DNA from: Dechloromonas sp. | GTDB lineage: Bacteria > Pseudomonadota > Gammaproteobacteria > Burkholderiales > Rhodocyclaceae | NCBI GenBank assembly: GCA_017302355.1 | Contig: JAFLDQ010000108.1 | Coordinates: forward strand, 1 to 11,510 | DNA length: 11,510 nt | Direction: 5' to 3' | Shown here: piece by piece, positions 1-7,048 of the stretch | How positions within the stretch are numbered: position 1 is the first letter of the stretch | Layout: each line of letters starts with the position of its first letter | Program-made: the position numbers and the translations under genes | The notes under the pieces: generated by a model | What the model was told of the DNA's origin: nothing | The model's database searches: none | The model's input: only the letters and a program-made list of their open reading frames with translations

Positions 1-1302
1 TTGCGTGCGGCCATCGTGCAGTGCGTTGACGAACTTGCGCCAGACCAGGTCGGGCTCGCCGATCTGGAATCCGTAGCGGTGGCTGCCCTGGTATTCCACG
101 TCCTGGACATTGCGCACGAGCAGCACCGAGGTCTCCAGGCGGCCGAGTTGGACCAGGGCGGTGAGCCAGGTGTCGACCTGTACCGGTTGCTGGGCGCGGG
201 CGCGGAACCCGTAGCGCGAAACGTCGCTGACCTCGATCGGGATCGCCGCTTCCTTGCCTTCGGCCGATGAAAGGCGTCCGGGACATCTCACCGAAAAGCG
301 CCGGTGCTGGCGGACCAGCGAACCGCCGGCCGGCAGCGGCAGCGGCGGCAGTACCCGCCGGTAGTCGGGAAGATCGTAGATGGCATGCAGCAGCGCCTTC
401 TGGCGGTCGCTCAGGTTGGCGAAGACACGCGTCTTGCGGTTGAAGAAATGGTCGAGCAGGGCCGGCGTCATGACCGGATCGCTGGTCGTCGAGGAGCGCC
501 GGCCGGGCACCTCGATGTTGGGCAAGTGCATGGCGACGAAATAGTGGTGCAGATCCCGGCGCAGCGGCCTGCCGCCATAGGCCTTGCGCAGGATCTCCGG
601 CGCGTGCCCGAGATCGAGCGTGGCGCCGACCGCCGGCGCGCCGTTGACGAAGTCGTAGCCGGGGACGGCGTTGGCCGACAGGCGGCGGAAAAAGAGCAAC
701 GATTCGTAGGTGTCGCTATGCCGCGGGTTGACCGCGATGACCAGGTGCCGCGTGTCGAAGACGGTCGCGCAGTATTCGTACAGGCACTTCATCAACGGCA
801 TCAGGATCATCCCGCCCTGCTGCCGGAAGGCGGGATGGATGGCCAGCCCCGATACCTCGGCGATGTTGCCGCGTTTGGCGCGCACGCTGGTCAGGTCGAA
901 GATCCGCTGCAGCGGCAGGCCGATCGCGCTCTCGCGGATCAGCGACAGCGTCCCGACGACCTTGTTGTCGAACAGCGCGCACAGCGTGGTGGTCGTCGGC
1001 AGGGCGTTATAGAGGGTCACCCGCATTCCGGATGGGTCGGGGTCCATGTAGCCCTGCCTGACATAGGCATCATGCAGCAGCCGGAAACAGGCTTCGAGTT
1101 CTTCGCGGGTTTCGGCGATCTTGAAGACCAGCCGCGGGCTTGGCGCGGGATCGTAATGGGCGAAGAAGCGCAGGACGCGATATCGCTTCCTGCGCGGAAG
1201 CGGCAGGAGAAACTGCCGAACCGCCCGGTCGACGAGATCCTTCAGGAGCCGGATGGGTCGCATCGCGAATGCCAGGTTATTGTCCTTTCCTGAGGTCATC
1301 AT
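1..1302 (-). CDS. N-acyl amino acid synthase (FeeM-like) fused to PilZ domain, 3' end missing
   Basis: The reverse strand is open for 434 codons from ATG 1302 to the left edge, so the C-terminal end is missing. Residues about 55-260 look like the FeeM/acyl-homoserine-lactone-synthase branch of the GNAT fold: an HDAYVRQGY segment (77-85), then EVSGLAIHPAFR (149-160) and a long region ending HHYFVAMHL. Such enzymes transfer a fatty acyl group from acyl-ACP to an amino acid; the substrate here is unknown. Residues about 330-428 form a PilZ domain with both c-di-GMP motifs, RxxxR (R335-R339) and DxSxxG (D360-G365), and the usual closing YGFQIGE strand. Two adjacent ATGs (1302, 1299) are possible; AAGGTG at 1310-1305 suits the second better. 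An in-frame TAA lies just upstream. The PilZ part is probably nearly complete. The domain order suggests c-di-GMP control of acyl amino acid synthesis (inference). Alternative: a PEP-CTERM/exosortase-associated acyltransferase of the same superfamily. Confidence 0.82.
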   Translation of the reverse strand, partial: MMTSGKDNNLAFAMRPIRLLKDLVDRAVRQFLLPLPRRKRYRVLRFFAHYDPAPSPRLVFKIAETREELEACFRLLHDAYVRQGYMDPDPSGMRVTLYNALPTTTTLCALFDNKVVGTLSLIRESAIGLPLQRIFDLTSVRAKRGNIAEVSGLAIHPAFRQQGGMILMPLMKCLYEYCATVFDTRHLVIAVNPRHSDTYESLLFFRRLSANAVPGYDFVNGAPAVGATLDLGHAPEILRKAYGGRPLRRDLHHYFVAMHLPNIEVPGRRSSTTSDPVMTPALLDHFFNRKTRVFANLSDRQKALLHAIYDLPDYRRVLPPLPLPAGGSLVRQHRRFSVRCPGRLSSAEGKEAAIPIEVSDVSRYGFRARAQQPVQVDTWLTALVQLGRLETSVLLVRNVQDVEYQGSHRYGFQIGEPDLVWRKFVNALHDGRTQ

Positions 1303-1314
1303 AGCACCTTGTTA

Positions 1315-1343
1315 TTGACACGGCTCCGGCGCCTCCGGACAAT
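1315..1343 (+). promoter_or_regulatory. Sigma-70 promoter for the liv operon
   Basis: A perfect TTGACA (1315-1320) is followed after 17 bases by GACAAT (1338-1343), a 4 of 6 match to the -10 consensus. Transcription would start near 1350, giving a leader of about 45 bases before the livK start. It lies between the divergent acyltransferase gene and livK and points at livK. The call rests on pattern match only. Confidence 0.6.
1325..1339. repeat. Short inverted repeat in the promoter spacer
   Basis: TCCGG (1325-1329) and CCGGA (1335-1339) are an exact inverted pair separated by 5 bases. They sit between the -35 and -10 elements of the liv promoter, touching the -10. The placement suits a repressor operator, but 5-base arms in DNA this GC-rich arise easily by chance. 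Confidence 0.25.
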
Positions 1344-1394
1344 CGCCTGTCGCAAACAATTCCCGGCATCACCCACAATTCAGGAGACCCATCG

Positions 1395-2741
1395 ATGCAA
1401 ACCAAGCTTTCTGCAATTGCCCTCGCGGTTGCCGCCGCCCTCGCCCTCGGCGCCTGCGGCAAGAAGGAAGAGCCGAAGCCGGCAGCCGCCCCGGCGGCGC
1501 CGGCGCCCGCCGCCAAGCCGGTCATCATCGTCAAGCTCGGTCATGTGGCGCCGATGACGGGTCCGCAGGCACACCTCGGCAAGGACAACGAATACGGAGC
1601 GCGCCTGGCGGTCGAGGAATTGAATGCCCAAGGCATGGAAATCGGTGGCGCCACGGTCAAGTTCGAGTTGCTCGCCGAGGACGATGCCGCCGATCCCAAG
1701 CAGGGCGCCATCGTTGCCCAGAAGCTGGTAGATGCCAAGGTTCAGGGCGTCATCGGCCACCTCAATTCCGGGACCACCATCCCCGCTTCCAAGCTGTATT
1801 CCGACGCCGGCATCCCGCAGATTTCCGGTTCCGCGACCAACCCGAAATACACGCAACAGGGCTTCAAGACGGCCTTCCGCGTGATGGCCAACGACGTCCA
1901 GCAGGGTCAGGCGCTCGGTGACTTCGCCGCCAAGCAGGGGGTCAAGACCGTCGCCATCGTCGATGACCGCACCGCCTACGGCCAGGGTCTCGCCGACGAG
2001 TTCCGGAAGGCGGCCGAAGCCGCCGGCATCAAGGTCGTCGCCAGCGAATACACCAACGACAAGGCCACCGACTTCAAGGCCATCCTGACCAAGATCAAGT
2101 CGACCAAGCCGGATCTCGTCTTCTTCGGCGGCATGGACGCCCAGGGCGGCCCGATGGCCAAGCAGATGAAGGAGCTTGGCATAAAGGCCAGGTTCCTCGG
2201 CGGTGATGGCGTATGCACGCCGGAATTCATGAAGCTGGGCGGCGAAGCCAGCGAGGGCCACTACTGCTCGCTGCCGGGCATGCCGCTCGAGAAACTGGCC
2301 AAGGGTCCGGAATTCAAGGAAAAGTTCAACAAGAAGTTCGGCACCGAGATCCAGCTGTACGCGCCCTATGTCTACGACGCCGTGATGGTGATGGCCGATT
2401 CGATGAAGCGCGCCGGTTCCGTCGAGCCGGGCAAATACCTGCCCGAGGTCGGGAAGACCAGCCATGACGGGGTGACCGCGCTGATCGCCTTCGACGAGTT
2501 CGGCGACCTCAAGGGCGGCGCGATCTCGGTCTATCAGTACAAGGACGGCAAGCTCGATTATGTCGAGACCATCGGCGGCGGCGCCGTCGCTGCGGTGAAG
2601 GAGGCGGCGGCCGAGGTCAAGGAGGCGGCCAAGGCGGTGGCCGGCGCAGCGACAGCGGCGGGTTCCGATGCCGTCAAGGCCGGCGCCGAGGCGGTGAAGG
2701 ACGCCGCCGAGGCGACCAAGGCCGCGGTCGAGAAGAAGTAA
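1395..2741 (+). CDS. livK: Branched-chain amino acid ABC transporter substrate-binding lipoprotein
   Basis: This 448-residue type I periplasmic binding protein (Peripla_BP_6/Leu-Ile-Val family) captures branched-chain or related amino acids and delivers them to LivHM. Residues 1-20 are a lipoprotein signal ending in the lipobox LGAC with Cys21. Lipid anchoring is unlike the soluble E. coli LivJ/LivK. A Pro/Ala linker (24-41) leads to the binding domain (about 45-394), which starts IIVKLGHVAPMTG and contains the typical SGSATNP and DDRTAYGQG segments. Cys274 and Cys291 could form a disulfide. Residues about 395-448 are an extra tail of Ala, Lys, Glu and Val in repeats such as VKEAA, predicted helical, which I do not know from standard family members. 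AGGAG at 1382-1386 lies 8 bases before the ATG. Position in the operon (first, then H, M, G, F) matches E. coli livKHMGF. Substrate specificity cannot be read from sequence; amides, urea or aromatic acids are possible for this family. Confidence 0.92.
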   Translation: MQTKLSAIALAVAAALALGACGKKEEPKPAAAPAAPAPAAKPVIIVKLGHVAPMTGPQAHLGKDNEYGARLAVEELNAQGMEIGGATVKFELLAEDDAADPKQGAIVAQKLVDAKVQGVIGHLNSGTTIPASKLYSDAGIPQISGSATNPKYTQQGFKTAFRVMANDVQQGQALGDFAAKQGVKTVAIVDDRTAYGQGLADEFRKAAEAAGIKVVASEYTNDKATDFKAILTKIKSTKPDLVFFGGMDAQGGPMAKQMKELGIKARFLGGDGVCTPEFMKLGGEASEGHYCSLPGMPLEKLAKGPEFKEKFNKKFGTEIQLYAPYVYDAVMVMADSMKRAGSVEPGKYLPEVGKTSHDGVTALIAFDEFGDLKGGAISVYQYKDGKLDYVETIGGGAVAAVKEAAAEVKEAAKAVAGAATAAGSDAVKAGAEAVKDAAEATKAAVEKK

Positions 2742-2756
2742 GGTCAGTAAGGTCAG
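2737..2756 (+). repeat. 9-bp tandem repeat over the livK stop codon
   Basis: AGTAAGGTC occurs twice in tandem (2737-2745, 2746-2754) and is followed by a partial third copy. Each unit contains TAA in the livK frame, so the gene ends with a stop and a second in-frame stop three codons on. It looks like a small slippage duplication. Confidence 0.6.
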
Positions 2757-2765
2757 CCCGTACTG

Positions 2766-2796
2766 AACAAGACGGCACCGCGGGGTGCCGTTTGTT
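2766..2796 (+). terminator. Hairpin between livK and livH, probable partial terminator
   Basis: The arm AACAA-G-ACGGCACC (2766-2779) pairs with GGTGCCGTTTGTT (2784-2796) around a GCGG loop. This gives 13 base pairs with a single bulged G. The T-run is short and interrupted (TTTGTT), so termination is probably incomplete. In binding-protein operons such a structure typically protects the upstream message from 3' decay or reduces read-through, so the binding protein outnumbers the permease. Its position just after livK fits that role. Confidence 0.65.
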
Positions 2797-2820
2797 CATG
2801 TTACGGTCAACCGTCCAAGA

Positions 2821-3744
2821 ATGGATATTTTCCTCCAGCAGATCATCAACGGCCTCGTCCAGGGCAGCATCTACGCGCTCGTCGCGCTGGGGTACACGAT
2901 GGTGTACGGGATCATGGGCCTGATCAATTTCGCCCATGGCGAAGTGGTGATGATCGGCACGCTGGTCACCATCACCGTCGCCAGCCTGCTGATCAAGGCC
3001 GGTCTGCCGCTGGCGGTCGCCGGTCTGGCCGGTCTCGCCGCCGCGGTGCTGGCCTGCATGGCGCTCGGCTGGGCACTCGAGCGCGTCGCCTACCGGCCGT
3101 TGCGCGGTGCGCCGCGGCTGACGCCGCTGATCACGGCGATCGGCATGTCGATCGTCCTGCAGAACGTCGCGATGATCGTCTGGGGGCGCAACTACATGAC
3201 CTTTCCGCCGCTGCTGCCGAAGATCCATTTCGAGTTGGCCGGCGCCCACTTCACGGCGGTGCAGGTGATCATCGTCGTCGTTTCGGGGCTGACGATGGGC
3301 GGCCTCGTCCTCCTCGTCTATCGCACCAAACTCGGCATGGCGATGCGCGCCACCGCGCAGAACCCGCAGGTGGCGAGCCTGATGGGGGTCAACAGCAACC
3401 GCGTCATCTCCGCCGCCTTCGTCATCGGCTCGGCGCTGGCCGCGCTGGCCGGCGTGATGGTCGGCACCTACTACGAAATCGCCCATTACCAGATGGGCTT
3501 CATGCTCGGCCTCAAGGCGTTCACCGCGGCCGTGCTCGGCGGCATCGGCAACCTGGCGGGGGCGATGGCCGGCGGCCTCCTGCTCGGCATCATCGAGGCG
3601 CTCGGGGCGGGCTACATCGGCGACCTGACCGGCGGCTTCCTCGGCAGCCATTACCAGGACATCTTCGCCTTCGTCGTGCTGATCGTCGTGCTGATGTTCA
3701 AGCCGTCGGGTCTATTCGGCGAAAAGACCGGAGACCGGGCATGA
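2821..3744 (+). CDS. livH: Branched-chain amino acid ABC transporter permease LivH
   Basis: This 307-residue inner-membrane permease forms the translocation channel with LivM. The N-terminus MDIFLQQIINGLVQGSIYAL and the following LGYTMVYGIMGLINFAHGE are strongly typical of LivH. Multiple hydrophobic segments span the protein. The conserved cytoplasmic loop that contacts the ATPases is visible near the C-terminus (GLKAFTAAVLGGIGNLAGA, about residues 231-249). Length is normal for the family. I chose ATG 2821 because it aligns with the known N-terminus. An in-frame GTG at 2785 lies inside the hairpin and would add 12 unrelated residues. The ribosome site before 2821 is weak. The stop codon overlaps the ATG of the next small ORF (ATGA at 3741-3744). 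Confidence 0.95.
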   Translation: MDIFLQQIINGLVQGSIYALVALGYTMVYGIMGLINFAHGEVVMIGTLVTITVASLLIKAGLPLAVAGLAGLAAAVLACMALGWALERVAYRPLRGAPRLTPLITAIGMSIVLQNVAMIVWGRNYMTFPPLLPKIHFELAGAHFTAVQVIIVVVSGLTMGGLVLLVYRTKLGMAMRATAQNPQVASLMGVNSNRVISAAFVIGSALAALAGVMVGTYYEIAHYQMGFMLGLKAFTAAVLGGIGNLAGAMAGGLLLGIIEALGAGYIGDLTGGFLGSHYQDIFAFVVLIVVLMFKPSGLFGEKTGDRA

Positions 3745-3869
3745 TGCAGCCACCCCTGCTCGCCGATACGCCGTTGGCCGCGCCCGTCGCCGCCTCGCCG
3801 TACATCGGTACTGTCTCGGCGCTGGCGGGCTTGCCGCCTCGCCTCGCCTTCGCATGGGAGGCTGCATGA
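3741..3869 (+). CDS. Small 42-residue ORF coupled between livH and livM
   Basis: A 42-codon ORF fills the gap between livH and livM exactly. Its ATG overlaps the livH stop (ATGA, 3741-3744) and its TGA overlaps the livM start (ATGA, 3866-3869). GGAG at 3730-3733 sits 7 bases upstream. Third codon positions are G or C in 34 of 42 codons, like the neighbouring real genes. The product begins MMQPPLLADTPLAAPVAA and is rich in Ala, Pro and Leu, with no clear membrane segment, signal peptide or known motif. It may be a true small protein, or a leader whose translation carries ribosomes to livM. I do not recognise a family. Without homologues a chance open frame in GC-rich DNA cannot be excluded. 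Confidence 0.45.
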   Translation: MMQPPLLADTPLAAPVAASPYIGTVSALAGLPPRLAFAWEAA

Positions 3870-4924
3870 GCAAGTGGCTCAACCCGCGTTCGGCGACCGG
3901 TATCCTGCTGATCGCCGTGGCGCTGATCGCGCTGCCCTTCGTCGCCGCGCTGGGCGGCCAGGCGTGGGTGCGCATCGTCAACTTCGCCATCCTCTACATC
4001 TTCCTGGCGCTCGGGCTGAACATCGTCGTCGGCTTCGCCGGCCTGCTCGACCTCGGCTACATCGCCTTCTATGCGGTCGGCGCCTATACCTGGGCCTTGC
4101 TCGCCAGTCCGCATTTCGGGCTGCACTGGCCGTTCTGGGCGATCCTGCCGATCGGCGCCGTCATTGCCTGCTTCTTCGGCGTGCTGCTCGGTTCGCCGAC
4201 GCTCAAGCTGCGCGGCGACTATCTGGCCATCGTGACCCTCGGCTTCGGCGAGATCGTGCGCATCTTCCTCAACAATCTCAATGCGCCGATCAATGTCACC
4301 AACGGGCCGCAGGGAATCACCCTGATCGATCCGGTGGCGATCGGGGATTTCCGCTTTTCCGGCGCCAGCGGGATTCTCGGCGTTTCCCTGAGTGGACCGC
4401 AGAAGTACTACTTTCTGCTGGTCGCGCTGGCGATCTTCGTCATCATCATCAACCTGCGGCTGCAGCACTCTCGCATCGGCCGTGCCTGGCAGGCCATCCG
4501 CGAGGACGAGATCGCCGCCAAGGCGGTCGGCATCAACACGCGCAACATCAAGCTCCTCGCTTTCGCCATGGGCGCCAGCTTCGGCGGAATTGCCGGCGGC
4601 ATCTTCTCGGCGATGCAGGGCTTCGTTTCCCCGGAGAGCTTCTCCCTGATCGAGTCGATCATGATCCTCGCCATGGTGGTCCTCGGCGGCATGGGGCACA
4701 TCCCCGGCGTCATTCTCGGGGCGGTGTTGCTGACGGTCCTGCCCGAGGTCCTGCGCTACGGCGTCGGGCCGTTGCAGGTGGCCGTTTTCGGCAGGATGCT
4801 GATCGATCCGGAAAGTCTGCGCATGCTGATCTTCGGTCTCGCGCTGGTCCTCGTCATGCGCTTCAAGCCGGCCGGGCTGTGGCCCTCGCCCGAGCGCAAG
4901 CGCGAACTGCAGGGCGATGCCTGA
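3866..4924 (+). CDS. livM: Branched-chain amino acid ABC transporter permease LivM
   Basis: This 352-residue permease is the partner of LivH in the inner membrane. It has a first hydrophobic segment near residues 12-32 and the family blocks GLNIVVGFAGLLDLGYIAFYAVGAY (about 50-74) and GDYLAIVTLGFGEIVRI (about 115-131). The ATPase-contacting loop is MILAMVVLGGMGHIPGVILGA. It ends with the usual MRFKPAGLWPSPERKREL tail. ATG 3866 is chosen because GGGAGG (3856-3861) lies just upstream and the start overlaps the preceding small ORF. ATG 3854, in frame, would add only four residues. The stop overlaps livG by one base (TGATG), so LivM and LivG are probably translationally coupled. Confidence 0.94.
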   Translation: MSKWLNPRSATGILLIAVALIALPFVAALGGQAWVRIVNFAILYIFLALGLNIVVGFAGLLDLGYIAFYAVGAYTWALLASPHFGLHWPFWAILPIGAVIACFFGVLLGSPTLKLRGDYLAIVTLGFGEIVRIFLNNLNAPINVTNGPQGITLIDPVAIGDFRFSGASGILGVSLSGPQKYYFLLVALAIFVIIINLRLQHSRIGRAWQAIREDEIAAKAVGINTRNIKLLAFAMGASFGGIAGGIFSAMQGFVSPESFSLIESIMILAMVVLGGMGHIPGVILGAVLLTVLPEVLRYGVGPLQVAVFGRMLIDPESLRMLIFGLALVLVMRFKPAGLWPSPERKRELQGDA

Positions 4925-5685
4925 TGGGCGATATCCTGCTCGAAGCGCGCGCCGTCGCCAAGCACTTCGGCGGCGTGAAGGCGCTGCGCGAGGTCTCGCT
5001 GACCATCCGCCAGGGCGAGATCTACGGGCTGATCGGCCCCAACGGCGCCGGCAAGACGACCTTCTTCAACTGCATGACCGGGCTGTACGTCCCGGACGGC
5101 GGGGGTTTCACCTTCGTCGGCGCGCCGCTGCTCGCCGCCGCGCCGCACAAGGCCGCCGAACGCGGCATCGCCCGGACTTTCCAGAACATCCGCCTGTTCG
5201 CCAACATGACCGCGCTCGAGAACGTCATGGTCGGGCGTCACGTGCGGACCCGGGCCGGCGTTTTCGGCGCGATGCTGATGAATGCCGCGACGCGTGACGA
5301 GGAGGCCGCCATCCGCCAGCGCGCCATCGAGCTGCTGCATTACGTGGCCATTGCCGACCGCGCCGGCGACCTCGCCAAGAACCTGTCCTATGGCGATCAG
5401 CGGCGGCTGGAAATCGCCCGGGCGCTGGCCACCGAGCCCAGCCTGCTCTGTCTCGACGAGCCGGCGGCGGGGATGAACGCCACCGAAACGGCGGAACTGC
5501 GCAGCCTGATCGACGGCATCCGCCGCGACGGCACCACCGTCCTGCTGATCGAACATGACGTCAAGCTGGTCATGGGACTCTGCGACCGCGTCGCGGTGCT
5601 CGACTACGGCGCGCTGGTCATCGAGGATGTGCCCGCTGTCGTCCAGAAGGATCCACGCGTCATCGAGGCTTACCTCGGTGCTTGA
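4924..5685 (+). CDS. livG: Branched-chain amino acid ABC transporter ATP-binding protein LivG
   Basis: This 253-residue cytoplasmic ATPase is one of the two different ATPases that power the Liv importer. Visible motifs are Walker A GPNGAGKT (38-45), the Q-loop in ARTFQNIRLF (Gln87), the ABC signature as LSYGDQRR (154-161), Walker B LLCLDEP (174-180) and the switch histidine in IEHD (His211). LSYGDQRR and the ARTFQNIRLF block are typical of LivG rather than LivF. Length is usual for the family. It overlaps livM by one base and livF by 8 bases. Confidence 0.95.
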   Translation: MGDILLEARAVAKHFGGVKALREVSLTIRQGEIYGLIGPNGAGKTTFFNCMTGLYVPDGGGFTFVGAPLLAAAPHKAAERGIARTFQNIRLFANMTALENVMVGRHVRTRAGVFGAMLMNAATRDEEAAIRQRAIELLHYVAIADRAGDLAKNLSYGDQRRLEIARALATEPSLLCLDEPAAGMNATETAELRSLIDGIRRDGTTVLLIEHDVKLVMGLCDRVAVLDYGALVIEDVPAVVQKDPRVIEAYLGA

Positions 5686-6382
5686 GGTGACCGGACTCCG
5701 CGTCGCCTACGGCGGCATCCAGGCGGTGCGCAGCATCACCTTCCACGTCAACGAGGGCGAAATGGTCGCCCTGATCGGCGCCAATGGCGCCGGCAAGACG
5801 AGCACGCTGAAGGCGATCGCCCGCGTCCTCCAGGCGGCCGGCGGCGACATCCATTTCTGCGGCGAGAAGATCACGCGCAGCGCCGCGCACGACATCATCC
5901 GCAAGGGCATCGCGCTGGTGCCGGAGGGGCGCGGCGTCTTTCCGCGCCTGACCGTCGCCGAGAACCTGGCGATGGGCGCTTTCGTCCGCAATGACAAGGC
6001 GGGGGTCGCCGACGATCTCGAACAGGTCTATGGCCATTTTCCGCGCCTGCGCGAGCGGGCGGTCCAGCTTGCCGGGACGCTCTCGGGCGGCGAGCAGCAG
6101 ATGCTCGCCATCGGCCGCGCCCTGATGAGCCGGCCGAAACTCCTTCTCCTCGATGAGCCGTCGATGGGGCTGGCGCCGCTCATGGTGCACAAGATCTTCG
6201 AAGTCATCCGCGCCGTCGCCGCCCAGGGAATGACCATCCTGCTGATCGAGCAGAACGCCAGGCTGGCGCTGCAAACCAGCCAGCGCGGCTACGTCATGGA
6301 AAGCGGGGAAATCACGCTGAACGGCGAAGCCGCGCTGCTCCTCGACGACCCGAAGGTGCGCGCCGCCTACCTGGGCGAGTAG
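5678..6382 (+). CDS. livF: Branched-chain amino acid ABC transporter ATP-binding protein LivF
   Basis: This 234-residue ATPase is the second, non-identical nucleotide-binding subunit of the importer. Motifs are Walker A GANGAGKT (34-41), the EGRGVFPRLTV block (83-93), signature LSGGEQQ (135-141) and Walker B LLLLDEP (155-161). The switch position reads IEQN: glutamine replaces histidine, as is normal for LivF. The open frame runs further upstream inside livG, but homology begins at VLEVTGLRVAYGG. GTG 5678 is therefore taken as the start, with GAGG at 5665-5668 as its ribosome site and an 8-base overlap with livG. It is the last gene of the operon; a sigma factor gene begins 84 bases later on the same strand. 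Confidence 0.94.
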   Translation: MLEVTGLRVAYGGIQAVRSITFHVNEGEMVALIGANGAGKTSTLKAIARVLQAAGGDIHFCGEKITRSAAHDIIRKGIALVPEGRGVFPRLTVAENLAMGAFVRNDKAGVADDLEQVYGHFPRLRERAVQLAGTLSGGEQQMLAIGRALMSRPKLLLLDEPSMGLAPLMVHKIFEVIRAVAAQGMTILLIEQNARLALQTSQRGYVMESGEITLNGEAALLLDDPKVRAAYLGE

Positions 6383-6396
6383 CGTGCGCGGGTTGG

Positions 6397-6430
6397 CGGT
6401 GGCCGGCGTCCGGATCAGGGCTGGCCGCCG
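6397..6430 (+). other. GC-rich hairpin downstream of livF
   Basis: CGGTGGCC (6397-6404) can pair with GGCCGCCG (6423-6430), 8 pairs including one G-U, around an 18-base loop. No T-run follows, so it is not a convincing intrinsic terminator. It may protect the 3' end of the liv message, or be chance in GC-rich DNA. Transcription may continue into the sigma factor gene. Confidence 0.25.
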
Positions 6431-6466
6431 GTCCGGAAAGACCCCTTTGGCGGAAACCAGCGTTTG

Positions 6467-7048
6467 ATGGAAGAAGACGGCAGAACCGACGAACAGTTGA
6501 TGCTGGCCTACGGTGACGGCAGCGTCGAGGCTTTCGAGATCCTGTACGGCCGCTGGCGGCGTCCGGTCTATCGCTTTCTGGTTCGCCAGTGCGCCAGCGC
6601 CGGCATTGCCGACGAGTTGTACCAGGACGTCTGGTTGCGCGTGGTCAACGCCCGCCGCCGGTACACGGTGGTGGCAAGGTTCTCGACGTGGCTGTTTCGC
6701 ATCGCCCACAACCGGCTCATCGACCACTGGCGCGCCGAGAGCCGGAAGCCCGTGGCCGAGATGCCCGTGGCGGACGATTGCGAGACCGGCCCTCTGGACA
6801 AGGTCGCGGCGCCCGATGAACTGCAACCGGAGAGACTCATGGAACGCAAGGACCTGGCAGCCCTGGTGGCCGGCGCCGTGGAGTCGCTGCCCGACGCGCA
6901 GCGCGAAGCCTTCCTGCTGCACGAGGAGGGCGGCCTGACGATCGACGAAATTGCCGCGCTGACGGGCGTCGGTCGCGAAACGGCCAAGAGCCGCCTGCGC
7001 TATGCCATGATCCGGCTGCGCGCCCAACTGACGGAGTACAGACGATGA
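6467..7048 (+). CDS. ECF-like sigma-70 family RNA polymerase sigma factor
   Basis: This 193-residue protein has only sigma regions 2 and 4, as in ECF sigma factors. It directs RNA polymerase to a small set of promoters. Region 2 spans about 22-92, with ADELYQDVWLRV and the promoter-melting/-10 segment FSTWLFRIAHNRLIDHWRAE (72-91). Region 4 spans about 128-188, with SLPDAQREAFLLHEEGGLTIDEIA and the helix-turn-helix recognition helix GVGRETAKSRLRYA. ATG 6467 is taken as the start; a TTG immediately before it is also possible. The ribosome site (GGAA at 6452-6455) is weak. Its stop overlaps the next gene by ATGA, which strongly suggests that the next product is its dedicated partner. The inducing signal cannot be inferred from sequence. 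Confidence 0.88.
   Translation: MEEDGRTDEQLMLAYGDGSVEAFEILYGRWRRPVYRFLVRQCASAGIADELYQDVWLRVVNARRRYTVVARFSTWLFRIAHNRLIDHWRAESRKPVAEMPVADDCETGPLDKVAAPDELQPERLMERKDLAALVAGAVESLPDAQREAFLLHEEGGLTIDEIAALTGVGRETAKSRLRYAMIRLRAQLTEYRR

Noticed and set aside
304..1293. Long plus-strand open frame (over 300 codons) at the left end
   Set aside because: It lies antisense to the FeeM-PilZ gene, whose minus-strand translation has clear domains; the plus-strand product is Arg/Gln/Asp-rich with no recognisable motif, typical of a GC-rich shadow frame.
2674..3651. Minus-strand open frame across livH
   Set aside because: Its His/Asp/Arg-rich translation has no domain and it is antisense to a well-matched LivH; similar shadow frames exist opposite LivM, LivF and LivK.
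3874..4923. Upstream extension of the livG frame giving a 600-residue protein
   Set aside because: The added part is the out-of-frame translation of livM, Arg-rich and motif-free; LivG homology begins at ATG 4924.
6408..6437. Direct repeat GTCCGGA at 6408-6414 and 6431-6437 before the sigma gene
   Set aside because: Seven bases in GC-rich sequence, with no matching promoter elements around it; chance is likely.
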